Part shown: piece by piece, positions 25,687-34,435 of the stretch
Layout of the letters: each line of letters starts with the position of its first letter
Numbering within the stretch: position 1 is the first letter of the stretch
DNA from: Crocosphaera watsonii WH 8501
Lineage (GTDB): Bacteria; Cyanobacteriota; Cyanobacteriia; Cyanobacteriales; Microcystaceae
Assembly: GCF_000167195.1 (NCBI RefSeq)
Contig: NZ_AADV02000011.1
Location: 1-42,731 of the forward strand
Direction: 5' to 3'
Length of the DNA stretch: 42,731 bases
Position numbers and translations under genes: made by a program
The notes under the pieces: generated by a model
What the model saw: the letters and a program-made list of their open reading frames with translations, nothing else
Told to the model about the DNA's origin: nothing
Database searches by the model: none

Positions 25687-26992
25687 GTTTTGTCATCACG
25701 AGATTTAGGCTAAATCTTCGTTTAGCTTGTCCAAACTTTCCCTCAATAGCATTACGGAAGCATTCATCGGAGTGGGCTTGTTTCTTTTCTTCTTCACTGA
25801 CATTTTTCGGAGGTCTTCCTAACTTCGGACCACTGATTCTTATCCCTCTTTCCTTACACCAATTTCTGTTTTCCCTAGTTCGATAAATTTTATCTACATG
25901 GACGGATTCGGGATAATAGCCAAACGTTTCTTTATACTTTTCTACTTGTTCTTTTAAATGACAAGATTCATTGAAGTTTTCCCAACTTATTTTATCTAGA
26001 AACACATAGTTATCTACACAGCTTACTGAGAGTTTAGCTCCAAACTCTATTGGTTTTCCTGCTTTTCCCCTCACTATTGGACGAATATGCGGTTGAGTTA
26101 AACTTACAATTCTTTGAGGAACACTCTGGGTTTTATTCTCCCACATTGACTGTTGTTGTTCATAAACTTTTTTGATAGTCTCTAGACAATTTTTCTGTCT
26201 TTTACTCAGATTTTCCAGGGAAGCCCCAGCTTGAATTAAGTCTTCTATATTTCCTAAATTTTTCTTAAGGTATTTTAACTGTTTCCCGATAGCTTTTCTT
26301 CTTTCTTGATAAGATACTTTTCGTTTTTTAGCTACTTTTAAGTATTCCTTTCTAGCAATTATTCTAGAAGTTCTCGGCTTTTTTCTCAATTTTACTCTTA
26401 ATGGTTTATAAAGATTATCTATTATTCTTTCTGTCTCAATTCTGGCTTGATTTAATATGCCTAAATCCGTTGGGTATTTGATGTCTGCTGGCGCACAAGT
26501 CGCATCTAAAATTAGTTTACCTTTATTTTTTATTTTTTCTCCTTTTTCTTGGAGACAATCCTTTTTTTTTACTTCTTTATCACTCTTGTCTATTTCTCTT
26601 TTTACTATTTTTTTATTGATTTTGTTTATCAATTCTCCATCAATTCTTTTCCTAAAATGAACTAGCATTGAAGATTCCAGTGGTGGCTCTTGTTGATAAC
26701 AATTTAAACCTATAAAGTATTGTAGATAGGGATTTTCTCTAATCTGTTCTATAGTTTCTCTATCACTTGTTCCTAATTTTTCCTTAATAATTAATGTCCC
26801 TAATGCCATTCTAAATAGTTTGGCTGGCGCACCTTTTTCTGCTGAAAAAAGTTTAGCATATTCTTCCTCAAAATCATCCCAAGGTATCAACTCTGCCATG
26901 ATTACCCAACGATTATTGGGGGACAATTTGCCCTCGAAAGGTAATTCAAATTTTTCTGGGGGCGGTAAAGGTTGCTCCTGTTTTCAATACAT
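25687..26992 (-). pseudogene. DUF772-type transposase, start codon region and C-terminus damaged
   Basis: Codon 3 of the normal start (MYRKEEQ in the other copies) is TGA here, so reading can only resume at an internal ATG at 26926 (MSPNNRW), losing about 22 residues. The DUF772 domain is followed by LILDATCAPADIKYPTDL (first catalytic Asp), a long basic helical region, then GKPIEFGAKLSVSCVDNYVF, PESVHVDKIYRTREN (second Asp) and ECFRNAIEGKFGQAKRRF (Glu). All DDE residues are thus present. The last residues come from IS66 copy 2. Probably inactive, although a shortened product is possible. Confidence 0.8.
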
Positions 26993-27129
26993 TTGTTCTT
27001 GACCAACAACTGGGAGGTGTTTCTACCAATTATAGCGGTTTGTAGCCGACAAAGCTGATCTTTTTTGCGATCGCGAATATGGGTGTAACCTTTTAAAGAA
27101 TAGGGTTTTGCTTTTATTCAGCAAACCCT
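25687..27129 (-). mobile_element. DUF772-type (IS5/IS1182-like) element, copy 2, nearly complete
   Basis: The outer end at 27129 matches that of the other copies. The leader (about 130 bases) and almost the whole transposase are present, but the 3' end is cut by IS66 copy 2. This is the best copy for seeing the full protein. The outer end abuts a coding remnant of an unknown gene at 27131. Confidence 0.85.
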
Positions 27130-27130
27130 A

Positions 27131-27355
27131 TATAGAGTCGTAAAAGCTGTTTGGATGCCATCAAAAGGCATTATGTGGGATGATGATCGTCTTCATCAAA
27201 AAGAGTTTTTTGGTTTAGATTACATTGTTTGAGATGGTCACGCTCATAGTTTAGCTGATAATAATAAAATGCCTCAGTTTCACGAATACTGGAATCAGTA
27301 CGGTGGTTTATCTGGATTTCAAAACCATGTTCTTGAAAAAATTACAAAAATTTAA
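27131..27355 (+). pseudogene. C-terminal remnant of an unrecognised gene
   Basis: A frame of 75 codons reads YRVVKAVWMPSKGIMWDDDR, then EFFGLDYIV, a TGA stop, and continues DGHAHSLADNNKMPQFHEYW to a TAA at 27353-27355. The TGA stands where TGG (Trp) would fit. The 5' end is cut by DUF772 copy 2. The even, non-repetitive residue make-up across the stop suggests true former coding sequence. I do not recognise the family. Confidence 0.5.
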
Positions 27356-27368
27356 AAAGAACACACTG

Positions 27369-27953
27369 TTAAACTCCTTCATCAAAATTAACTCGTTTAT
27401 ATAACTCCTCTAAACTAATTTCAAACTCAACGGAATCTAAAGATAATTTACTTTCTTTTGTTTCGTACTCTGTTAATATCCATTGATGCTCAGATGTTTT
27501 CACAAAATGTTCAACTAATAGACTATATTGATCGATTAAAATATATTCTTTAAACTCAGGAATAGACCGATAAAAACGAAATTTATCCCCTCGATCCCTT
27601 GCTTGAGTTGACTTGGATAAAACTTCCACAATAATAGTAGGATTAGTAATAGTGGTGGTTCCTGGAGTTTGATAAATGGGTTGTTCTTTAACTACCATAA
27701 TATCGGGATAAGTGTACTCACGATAATCAGGAATCCATAAACGAACATCTCCTGCAAATACTTCTGCATTTTGTTCCCTTAAAGCAAAGTTTAAATAAGT
27801 ACAAAATTCAAGAACAAGACGATTATGATTAGTAGTTCCTCCAGTCATTAGAACAATATCTCCCTGACGATATTCGTGTTTTTCTGCTGATTTTTCTTCT
27901 AATTGTAAATATTCTTCTGGTGTATAAATTTTTTTTTCTGATGCGATAGTCAT
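27369..27953 (-). CDS. Uma2 family (DUF820) protein
   Basis: About 195 residues from the ATG at 27953 (MTIASEKK); an ATG at 27968 would add five. The PD-(D/E)XK nuclease-like core is seen as YTYPDIMVV, NPTIIVEVLSKSTQ and RGDKFRFYRSIPEFKEYILID. The N-terminal YTPEEYLQLEEKSAEKHEYR is typical of the family. These proteins are very abundant in cyanobacteria, and most have no known target. It lies downstream of pgi, separated by a palindrome. Confidence 0.93.
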   Translation of the reverse strand: MTIASEKKIYTPEEYLQLEEKSAEKHEYRQGDIVLMTGGTTNHNRLVLEFCTYLNFALREQNAEVFAGDVRLWIPDYREYTYPDIMVVKEQPIYQTPGTTTITNPTIIVEVLSKSTQARDRGDKFRFYRSIPEFKEYILIDQYSLLVEHFVKTSEHQWILTEYETKESKLSLDSVEFEISLEELYKRVNFDEGV

Positions 27954-28016
27954 GATATTTTCCCTCAACTTTTTAAATACGCATAATTCTAGTTTAACAA
28001 TTTAAGATTAACTAAG

Positions 28017-28033
28017 GTGGGCAATGCCCACCC
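28017..28033. repeat. Family 4 palindrome (GGTGGGCA/TGCCCACC), copy 1
   Basis: GGTGGGCAATGCCCACC is an odd palindrome except for its central base, 6 bases beyond the pgi stop codon. A near-identical palindrome follows sdhA at 32519-32541. It may terminate pgi transcripts. Confidence 0.75.
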
Positions 28034-28039
28034 AAGTAA

Positions 28040-29626
28040 TTAACTAGCAGAAACTTTCAATGTTTTTAAGTCAGTTAACTCGCCTTCCAAACTTACCCCA
28101 CGACCATTTGCGGCGAGATGACGGACAATTTTATAAACAGATTCTACCTCATCAGGAGAACCAGCTTTTTCTGCTAAAGTTGCCATATCTAAGACTTCAG
28201 AAGTTTCTTTTATCACCGTTTGTACTTTAGTTTGTAAGTCCAAAATAGAGGCGGCCATTTTCTTACCTGCTTCTACTCCAGGTTGATGATAAGCATTAAT
28301 ATTAACCAGGGAAGCATAGAAACTAACCGTCCTTTCATACAAAGCTATTAAAGCCCCAACAATACGAGGATTAACTTGAGGAATAGTAATAGTAATCGAG
28401 TCACGATTATTCTCAAATAAAGCTTGTCTGGTTCCTTGTAAAAACCCCGATAAAAAGTCCCCAGAAGTCACTCCAGGTTCGATTTCAAAAAGGGTATCTC
28501 TGCCATCTTCTAAGACTTCGATAAAGGTTGCAAAAAAGTTAGGAACACCCTCCCTTAGTTGCTGTACATAAGCGTGTTGATCCGTCGAGCCTTTGTTACC
28601 ATAAACAGCAATCCCTTGATAAACAGTATTGCCATCGAGATCCTTTTCCTTACCCAAAGATTCCATGACTAACTGTTGTAAATAACGACTAAACAACAGT
28701 AAACTATCTTTATAAGGAAGAACTACCATATCCTTTTCTCCCTTACCATTGCCAGAATGATACCAAGCTAAAGCCAATAAAGCAGCAGGGTTGGTTTTGA
28801 GATCCTTAACCCGTGTCGCTTCATCCATTTCCTTGGCCCCAACCAACATTTCATCAATATTGATCCCTTGTAGGGCAGCAGGTAATAAACCCACGGCAGA
28901 TAGTTCAGAAGTTCTGCCCCCAACCCAGTCTTGCATAGGAAACCTTGCCAACCATTTATCATCCACTGCTACTTTGTCCATTTTACTGCCCGGCATGGTA
29001 ACAGCAACCGCGTTGGGTTCAAAAGCTAACCCCTTGCTTTCATAGGCGTTTTTAACTTCCAACATCCCGTTACGAGTTTCTGGGGTTCCTCCCGACTTAC
29101 TGGTGATGAGGACTAGGGTATTTTTGAGGTGATCACCAATTTGCTCGATAACCCGATCAATACCAGCCGGATCATTATTATCAATAAAATGAATGACCAT
29201 GGGAGGATCAACATCCGATAATGCTTCGGCCACAAATTGAGGACCTAAAGCCGATCCCCCAATACCTACGGAAAGAACATGAGTAAACTTGTCTGCTGTG
29301 GGGGGTTTAATGGTTCCTGCGTGGACTTTTTGCACAAATTCGCCAATATTAGCCAAAGGTTCGGTTATTTCCTTTCTCACATCATCATTGGGGGCTAATT
29401 CTGGGGCCCGTAACCAATAATGTCCCACCATGCGGCCTTCATCCGGGTTGGCGATCGCCCCACTTTCTAGGGTTTCCATATCTGCAAAGGCTTTCTCAAA
29501 TTTTGGGGTTAGTTGTGTTACCAAGCCATGATCGAAGCGCATTCGGCTAACATCAACATAAACCCCTAATCCTTCATGATAATAAAGCCAATCTTGGTAA
29601 CGTTGCCACAGTTGTTGTTTATCCAT
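28040..29626 (-). CDS. pgi: Glucose-6-phosphate isomerase
   Basis: The enzyme interconverts glucose-6-phosphate and fructose-6-phosphate. From the ATG at 29626 ([14 protein letters not shown]) it is 528 residues, the usual cyanobacterial length; an upstream ATG at 29680 would add 18 residues that do not look conserved. Key segments: [17 protein letters not shown] and [15 protein letters not shown] (sugar-phosphate binding SIS fold), [16 protein letters not shown] (family signature 1), and [18 protein letters not shown] (catalytic region). Nothing is missing. Confidence 0.96.
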   Translation of the reverse strand: MDKQQLWQRYQDWLYYHEGLGVYVDVSRMRFDHGLVTQLTPKFEKAFADMETLESGAIANPDEGRMVGHYWLRAPELAPNDDVRKEITEPLANIGEFVQKVHAGTIKPPTADKFTHVLSVGIGGSALGPQFVAEALSDVDPPMVIHFIDNNDPAGIDRVIEQIGDHLKNTLVLITSKSGGTPETRNGMLEVKNAYESKGLAFEPNAVAVTMPGSKMDKVAVDDKWLARFPMQDWVGGRTSELSAVGLLPAALQGINIDEMLVGAKEMDEATRVKDLKTNPAALLALAWYHSGNGKGEKDMVVLPYKDSLLLFSRYLQQLVMESLGKEKDLDGNTVYQGIAVYGNKGSTDQHAYVQQLREGVPNFFATFIEVLEDGRDTLFEIEPGVTSGDFLSGFLQGTRQALFENNRDSITITIPQVNPRIVGALIALYERTVSFYASLVNINAYHQPGVEAGKKMAASILDLQTKVQTVIKETSEVLDMATLAEKAGSPDEVESVYKIVRHLAANGRGVSLEGELTDLKTLKVSAS

Positions 29627-30040
29627 AGGAATTATTGCACGAGTTTTTAACACAGGGGGAATTTTTTGACACTCCCTCAATCGATCATAGATATATTTGC
29701 TAGGAAGATAGGCTTAAGATTTCGTTATTTTTTTGGGTAATGATGACAATTTTTGCTTCTTTTTTCTCTTAGTTAGTTGTTTGATTTTTTTCTCAAAATT
29801 TATCTTAGTACCTCACAATGACAACTATCCATTATCCATTATCCATTCCTCAGAATGACAATTTCTAAGTTATATTCTCTACCATAATAATCATCAATAA
29901 GCAATATTTATAATATTTTCTTAATTATTGTCAGGATAGCTGATTGCGTACCATAGCCTTGAAAAAAAAGATAGATCCTTGTAAAGTTTATTAAAAATAC
30001 GTTACATTTAAGGTTTAATATTTGCGTCAGTCCATTTTAA
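29627..30040. other. Gene-free 414-bp region between diverging genes
   Basis: It separates pgi and the rightward membrane-protein gene, so it should hold promoters for both. From 29812 to 29864 there is an AT-rich repeat with three ATTATCC/TATCCATT units, related to the one at 14096. No further gene, RNA or clear promoter hexamers can be claimed. Confidence 0.6.
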
Positions 30041-30652
30041 ATGAATTTATTACATTCAACAAAACCCATTTTAAGACGAAAGCAGAGGGATATCTATTGC
30101 CAAGAATATCAATCTTTAGTGAGTCTTTATCTCAAAATTGCTGGTAAAACACTTTATTCTGGTTTATATAGCTGTTTAGATCAGGTTTTCATCATTTGGG
30201 GACTTATTGTGGCGGCTATATTTGTGACTGCGCAATTTTTACCCATTAGCTGGACAACTCAGGCCATCGTTTGGTCAATTTTAACCCTTGCCGGAACCTT
30301 GTCTATGATGATCCTCACCCATTTTTGGGTAAAGCAACAACAGCTTAATTGGATCTTGTACCTTTGGGTGATGTTGATGGTTAGTGGTGTTATCTTAACA
30401 GACTGTAGTATTTTTTTGGGTTGGGGTTGGTTATTGATCCATCTATCCCATCTTTGGTTAGGGTTATGTAGTCTCGGGTACATTATCACGGCCTTGGGGT
30501 TAAGTTCCCGTGCTTTATTATTGGTAGGGTTAGGACATTTATTGGGTATTTTTAGTTTACCTTATGTCATGGGTTGGGAATTTTTAGCCACAGCCGGGAT
30601 CATGGTGGTGAGTTTACTGGTATTAGCAGAGACACAATGGGATCATTCCTAA
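30041..30652 (+). CDS. Multi-pass membrane protein of unknown function
   Basis: 203 residues with a basic N-terminal tail (about 40 residues) followed by about six closely packed hydrophobic helices, for example VFIIWGLIVAAIFVTAQFLP and WILYLWVMLMVSGVIL. I recognise no named family. The C-terminus is short and acidic. It lies 89 bases ahead of sdhA on the same strand and may share its transcript, but no sequence feature ties it to the succinate dehydrogenase complex. It could be considered as a membrane-anchor candidate, though the classic heme-ligand pattern of SdhC/D is not apparent. Confidence 0.75.
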   Translation: MNLLHSTKPILRRKQRDIYCQEYQSLVSLYLKIAGKTLYSGLYSCLDQVFIIWGLIVAAIFVTAQFLPISWTTQAIVWSILTLAGTLSMMILTHFWVKQQQLNWILYLWVMLMVSGVILTDCSIFLGWGWLLIHLSHLWLGLCSLGYIITALGLSSRALLLVGLGHLLGIFSLPYVMGWEFLATAGIMVVSLLVLAETQWDHS

Positions 30653-30741
30653 TAAATTTATAAAATTTTAAGGTTTCTTTGGGGCTATAAGTCCCTTGAT
30701 AAGTTAGAGTCAAAAATAACCAAGCTCTAGCGTAATAAAAA

Positions 30742-32469
30742 ATGTTAAAACATGATGTCGTTATTGTGGGCGGTGGTTTAGCGGGATCTCGCGCTGCCCT
30801 AGAAATTAAACGCCTCAACCCTAGTATTGATGTAGCTGTTGTTGCCAAAACCCACCCCATCAGATCGCACTCAGTTGCTGCCCAAGGAGGGATCGCTGCC
30901 AGTCTAAAAAATGTTGATCCTGAAGACAGTTGGCAGTCTCATGCCTTTGATACCGTTAAAGGATCGGACTATTTAGCGGATCAAGACGCAGTAGCTTTAC
31001 TAACCCAACAGGCCCCCGATGTGATCATCGATCTCGAACATTTAGGGGTATTATTCTCCCGTTTAGACAATGGGAAAATTGCTCAACGGGCCTTTGGTGG
31101 CCATACCCATAACCGTACCTGTTACGCCGCCGATAAAACGGGCCACGCTATCCTTCATGAGTTAGTCAATAACCTACGACTCAACGGAGTGAAAATTTAT
31201 GATGAATGGTATGTGATGAAGTTGATCTTTGAAGATGAAGAAGCCAAAGGCATAGTCATCTATCATATCGAAGATGGAACCTTGGAAATCATTCACAGTA
31301 AGGTGGTGATGTTTGCAACAGGAGGTTATGGCAGGGTATTTAATACCACCTCCAATGATTATGCTTCCACTGGGGACGGTTTAGCCATGTCTGCGATCGC
31401 TGGGGTTCCCCTAGAAGACATGGAGTTTGTCCAGTTTCACCCCACTGGTTTATATCCCGTTGGTGTTTTAATTTCCGAAGCAGTTAGAGGGGAAGGGGCC
31501 TACCTTATCAATAGCGAAGGAAGGCGGTTTATGGAAGATTATGCCCCTTCACGCATGGAACTCGCCCCCCGTGATATTACCTCTCGCGCTATTACCCTGG
31601 AAATACGTGCTGGAAGGGGTGTACATCCTGATGGTAGCCCAGGGGGTCCCTTTATCTATTTGGATCTGCGACACATGGGGAAAGAAAAGATCATGAGTCG
31701 GGTTCCCTTTTGTTGGGAAGAAGCACACCGTTTAGTGGGAGTAGATGCGGTTTATGAACCCATGCCTGTGCGTCCCACTGCCCATTATTGTATGGGTGGT
31801 ATTCCAGTTAATACTCAAGGTAGAGTCAGGTTAAGCGGAGATCGCCTCACAGAAGGGTTTTTTGCTGCGGGAGAATGTGCTTGTGTTTCCGTACACGGGG
31901 CCAACCGTTTGGGCAGTAACTCTTTATTAGAATGTGTGGTTTATGGCAAAATTACAGGGGAAAATATCGCCTATTATGTAAAAGATCGTAAGTTTTCTGA
32001 TTTGGATGAGGAAGCTTATTTACAGGAAGCAAGACAGCGTATTTCTGGCCTGTTAAATAAAGGCGGAAGTATTCGTATTGGGGCATTACGTCAACAGTTT
32101 CAAGACTCTATGGCGGAACATTGTGGGGTATTCCGTACTGAAGAATTAATGCAGGAAGGAATTGAGAAAATTCAACAATTTAAAGCTCGATACGACAACA
32201 TTTATCTCGATGATAAAGAAAGTTGTTGGAATACAGAGTTAATTGAAGCCATGGAATTACGCAGTATTATGGTAGTAGGGGAAATGATTTTAACCTCTGC
32301 TTTAAACCGTAAAGAAAGTCGTGGGGCCCATTCACGGGAAGATTATACAAAACGGGATGATCCCAACTTCTTGAAGCATACTTTGGCTTATTATTCCCCT
32401 GCTGGTTTGGACATTCAATATATGGATGTGGTGCTTGATATGTTTGAACCTAAAGAACGAAAATATTAA
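30742..32469 (+). CDS. sdhA: Succinate dehydrogenase/fumarate reductase flavoprotein subunit
   Basis: This 575-residue FAD subunit oxidises succinate to fumarate and feeds electrons to the quinone pool. The FAD-binding Rossmann motif [15 protein letters not shown] lies at about 6-20. [13 protein letters not shown] contains the His that binds FAD covalently. Substrate and catalytic regions are [24 protein letters not shown] and [22 protein letters not shown] is the second FAD-contact motif. Length and C-terminus are normal. The iron-sulfur subunit (SdhB) is not next to it, which is usual in cyanobacteria. A perfect 23-bp palindrome follows 50 bases downstream. Confidence 0.95.
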   Translation: MLKHDVVIVGGGLAGSRAALEIKRLNPSIDVAVVAKTHPIRSHSVAAQGGIAASLKNVDPEDSWQSHAFDTVKGSDYLADQDAVALLTQQAPDVIIDLEHLGVLFSRLDNGKIAQRAFGGHTHNRTCYAADKTGHAILHELVNNLRLNGVKIYDEWYVMKLIFEDEEAKGIVIYHIEDGTLEIIHSKVVMFATGGYGRVFNTTSNDYASTGDGLAMSAIAGVPLEDMEFVQFHPTGLYPVGVLISEAVRGEGAYLINSEGRRFMEDYAPSRMELAPRDITSRAITLEIRAGRGVHPDGSPGGPFIYLDLRHMGKEKIMSRVPFCWEEAHRLVGVDAVYEPMPVRPTAHYCMGGIPVNTQGRVRLSGDRLTEGFFAAGECACVSVHGANRLGSNSLLECVVYGKITGENIAYYVKDRKFSDLDEEAYLQEARQRISGLLNKGGSIRIGALRQQFQDSMAEHCGVFRTEELMQEGIEKIQQFKARYDNIYLDDKESCWNTELIEAMELRSIMVVGEMILTSALNRKESRGAHSREDYTKRDDPNFLKHTLAYYSPAGLDIQYMDVVLDMFEPKERKY

Positions 32470-32518
32470 TCCTTGTCAGGTGGGTAGTGCATCGGCCTAC
32501 GGTGAAATTTTTAGTTAG

Positions 32519-32541
32519 TAAGGTGGGCAGTGCCCACCTTA
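32519..32541. terminator. Family 4 palindrome after sdhA
   Basis: TAAGGTGGGCA, G, TGCCCACCTTA is a perfect 23-base palindrome followed by TTTC. A part of a similar word (GGTGGGTAGTGC) lies just upstream. Its stem can form on either strand and could stop sdhA transcription. Confidence 0.7.
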
Positions 32542-32637
32542 TTTCTAACCTTGTGTCAACATGAACAATTATTTTTATTACAATAAATGTAGAAGAGGCA
32601 TACTCTCACATAATTCGATCTAGTTGGAGATAATCAG

Positions 32638-33645
32638 ATGAAATATAAATTAGATCACGAAGCAAAAACGTTTGGAGATTGGGCTTATTTAGCGGTTGCT
32701 AAACATTATAAAAAATTCCTATCCCATGAATTAGCTGTGCTAGAAGATAAAGATCCCGAAGAATTACATCAAATGCGTGTGGGTATGCGACGCTTAAGAA
32801 GTGCTATTAATGGCTTTACTGCTGCTTTAAATTTGCCTGAAAATGGACAGGGTAAAAAAGTCGGTAAAATTGCTAAATCATTGGGGAATTTACGAGATTT
32901 AGATGTTTTAGAAGACACCTTAAAAAATAAATATTATCCTCATTTACCCAACAAAGAACAAAAACGGTTAAAAGAAGTATTATATAGTTTAGAAAAAAAC
33001 AGAAAAAAAGCCTTTAAAAAAGTAAGAGAAACGTTAAACAGTCAAAACTATTTTGATTTAAAACAAGCTTTTGCTCATTGGTTAAAACATCCCAAATATC
33101 ATGATATTGCTCAAGTTTCTATTGAGACAATTTTAGCGGATATTCTCTTACCAGAAGTGAGTCAATTAATGTTACATCCTGGATGGTTAATAGGTTTTGA
33201 CTTTGCATCACAGACGAATAATTTATCTAAAAAAGCAGTAGAATCTTTATTAGATAACGACGAATTGATTTTACACGATTTACGTAAAGTAGGGAAGCGA
33301 ACCCGTTATAATATGGAATTGTTTACTCAGTTTTATGATCACATATATCAAACCTATGTCACAGATGTTAAAGGTATACAAAGTATTTTGGGGGATATTC
33401 AAGATAGCTTTGTTTTAGCTGAGTTTCTTAACGAGATTTGTGATGATAATATTCTCAGTAATCTGCCAACTTTTTGCGAAACTTTACAAGATAGTCGTTA
33501 TCAAAAGTGGCAAGAATGGGAAAATTTACAGCAAAAATTTCTCAATCATCAAACTCGGAAAAACTTGTATCTTACTATTTTAGAACCTTGCTTTAGTAAC
33601 TCTCAGAAGGTTGTAGAGGAAATAGTAGCTACAAATATACCGTAA
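32638..33645 (+). CDS. CHAD domain-containing protein
   Basis: A 335-residue helical protein with the CHAD domain, whose conserved His and basic residues bind inorganic polyphosphate. Typical segments: ELHQMRVGMRRLRSAINGF (about 43-61), SLGNLRDLDVLEDTL and LHDLRKVGKRTRYNMELF. There is no CYTH phosphatase domain, so it is the stand-alone type. It may bind polyphosphate granules; no enzymatic activity is known for CHAD alone. The gene stands by itself, with a hairpin downstream. Confidence 0.92.
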   Translation: MKYKLDHEAKTFGDWAYLAVAKHYKKFLSHELAVLEDKDPEELHQMRVGMRRLRSAINGFTAALNLPENGQGKKVGKIAKSLGNLRDLDVLEDTLKNKYYPHLPNKEQKRLKEVLYSLEKNRKKAFKKVRETLNSQNYFDLKQAFAHWLKHPKYHDIAQVSIETILADILLPEVSQLMLHPGWLIGFDFASQTNNLSKKAVESLLDNDELILHDLRKVGKRTRYNMELFTQFYDHIYQTYVTDVKGIQSILGDIQDSFVLAEFLNEICDDNILSNLPTFCETLQDSRYQKWQEWENLQQKFLNHQTRKNLYLTILEPCFSNSQKVVEEIVATNIP

Positions 33646-33784
33646 CACAAGCAAGATAATTGTTACAGCCTAGAAGGCTATGTTACTAAATAACAACAAA
33701 AGTTTACCAATTTGTAACGAAAATAAAATAATTATCAAATAATATTTTCTCGTTTTCTAATAGCTTTAAAATCGGGTTACAATA

Positions 33785-33815
33785 TTTATTAGGGGAATAT
33801 TTCCCTAATATTTTT
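33785..33815 (+). terminator. Hairpin with T tract downstream of the CHAD gene
   Basis: ATTAGGG at 33788-33794 pairs with CCCTAAT at 33803-33809 (with two further A-T pairs inside), followed by ATTTTTG. It lies about 140 bases past the CHAD stop, so it could also be the leader of the next gene. Confidence 0.5.
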
Positions 33816-33872
33816 GTGATTAATTAATAGAGTGTGGCATGAGGAGATAGAAATCATACTGTTAGGAATGCC

Positions 33873-34211
33873 ATGAAAGTTATCCCCTCGATTTTGATTA
33901 CTGTTAGTGTTATTTTGGTTGCACCTAACGCTGTTGCTCAAGTTCTTCGTTCTTCTGATTTTAACACATTAGCAAACACATCCAGCGAAGATTTAGGAGG
34001 AGTTCAACCCAGAACTATAGAAGATTGGGATTGGGGAGTGGGGGGGCCATTTCCTACACCTCAAACCTCTACTCCTTTAGATTCTAGCACTTTGGACTTA
34101 GATTTGTACGAAACTAGAGTTAGAAGACTCAATGAAACTTATGAAGATTTGAATTATCAGGTAGGGGACTATTTTCGTCCTACCCATCGTTTTCCTGTGG
34201 TTGATTTTTAA
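33873..34211 (+). CDS. Small secreted protein of unknown function
   Basis: 112 residues: a clear signal peptide (VIPSILITVSVILVAPNAVA, cleavage after AVA), then an acidic, proline-containing mature part of about 90 residues with WDWGVGGPFPTP and YETRVRRLNETYEDLNYQ. No cysteine or known domain. It stands alone between the CHAD gene and the leftward transporter. Similar short exported proteins occur in cyanobacteria without known roles. Confidence 0.7.
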   Translation: MKVIPSILITVSVILVAPNAVAQVLRSSDFNTLANTSSEDLGGVQPRTIEDWDWGVGGPFPTPQTSTPLDSSTLDLDLYETRVRRLNETYEDLNYQVGDYFRPTHRFPVVDF

Positions 34212-34221
34212 CCTTACCATT

Positions 34222-34300
34222 CCCCTCCAGGGAGGGGCGGGAGTGGGTTGGTTTAGGGGTAGGTTAGACTAATATATTTAGATCATCCCTCCTAACCCAC
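34222..34300. repeat. Hairpin plus family 3-like inverted repeat
   Basis: CCCCTCC at 34222-34228 pairs exactly with GGAGGGG at 34231-34237, 10 bases after the small secreted gene. GTGGGTT at 34243-34249 pairs with AACCCAC at 34294-34300, resembling the repeat at 23293-23354. The region holds no gene. Confidence 0.55.
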
Positions 34301-34364
34301 TATTTTCGTTTTTTGGCGTATTAAATTAAGCTAATAAAGCCTACTTGAGTAAAGGTATTAACGT

Positions 34365-34394
34365 TGTAGGGGTCAACGGCCGTTGACCCCTACA
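34365..34394. repeat. 30-bp perfect palindrome, family 1 (second exact copy)
   Basis: Identical over all 30 bases to 4118-4147. It lies 42 bases past the stop codon of the leftward SulP gene, the same setting as the copy after ndhF. Confidence 0.9.
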
Positions 34395-34435
34395 GGACTG
34401 TGTAGCTTAACTTTAGGAAACTGATCTAAAAATAT

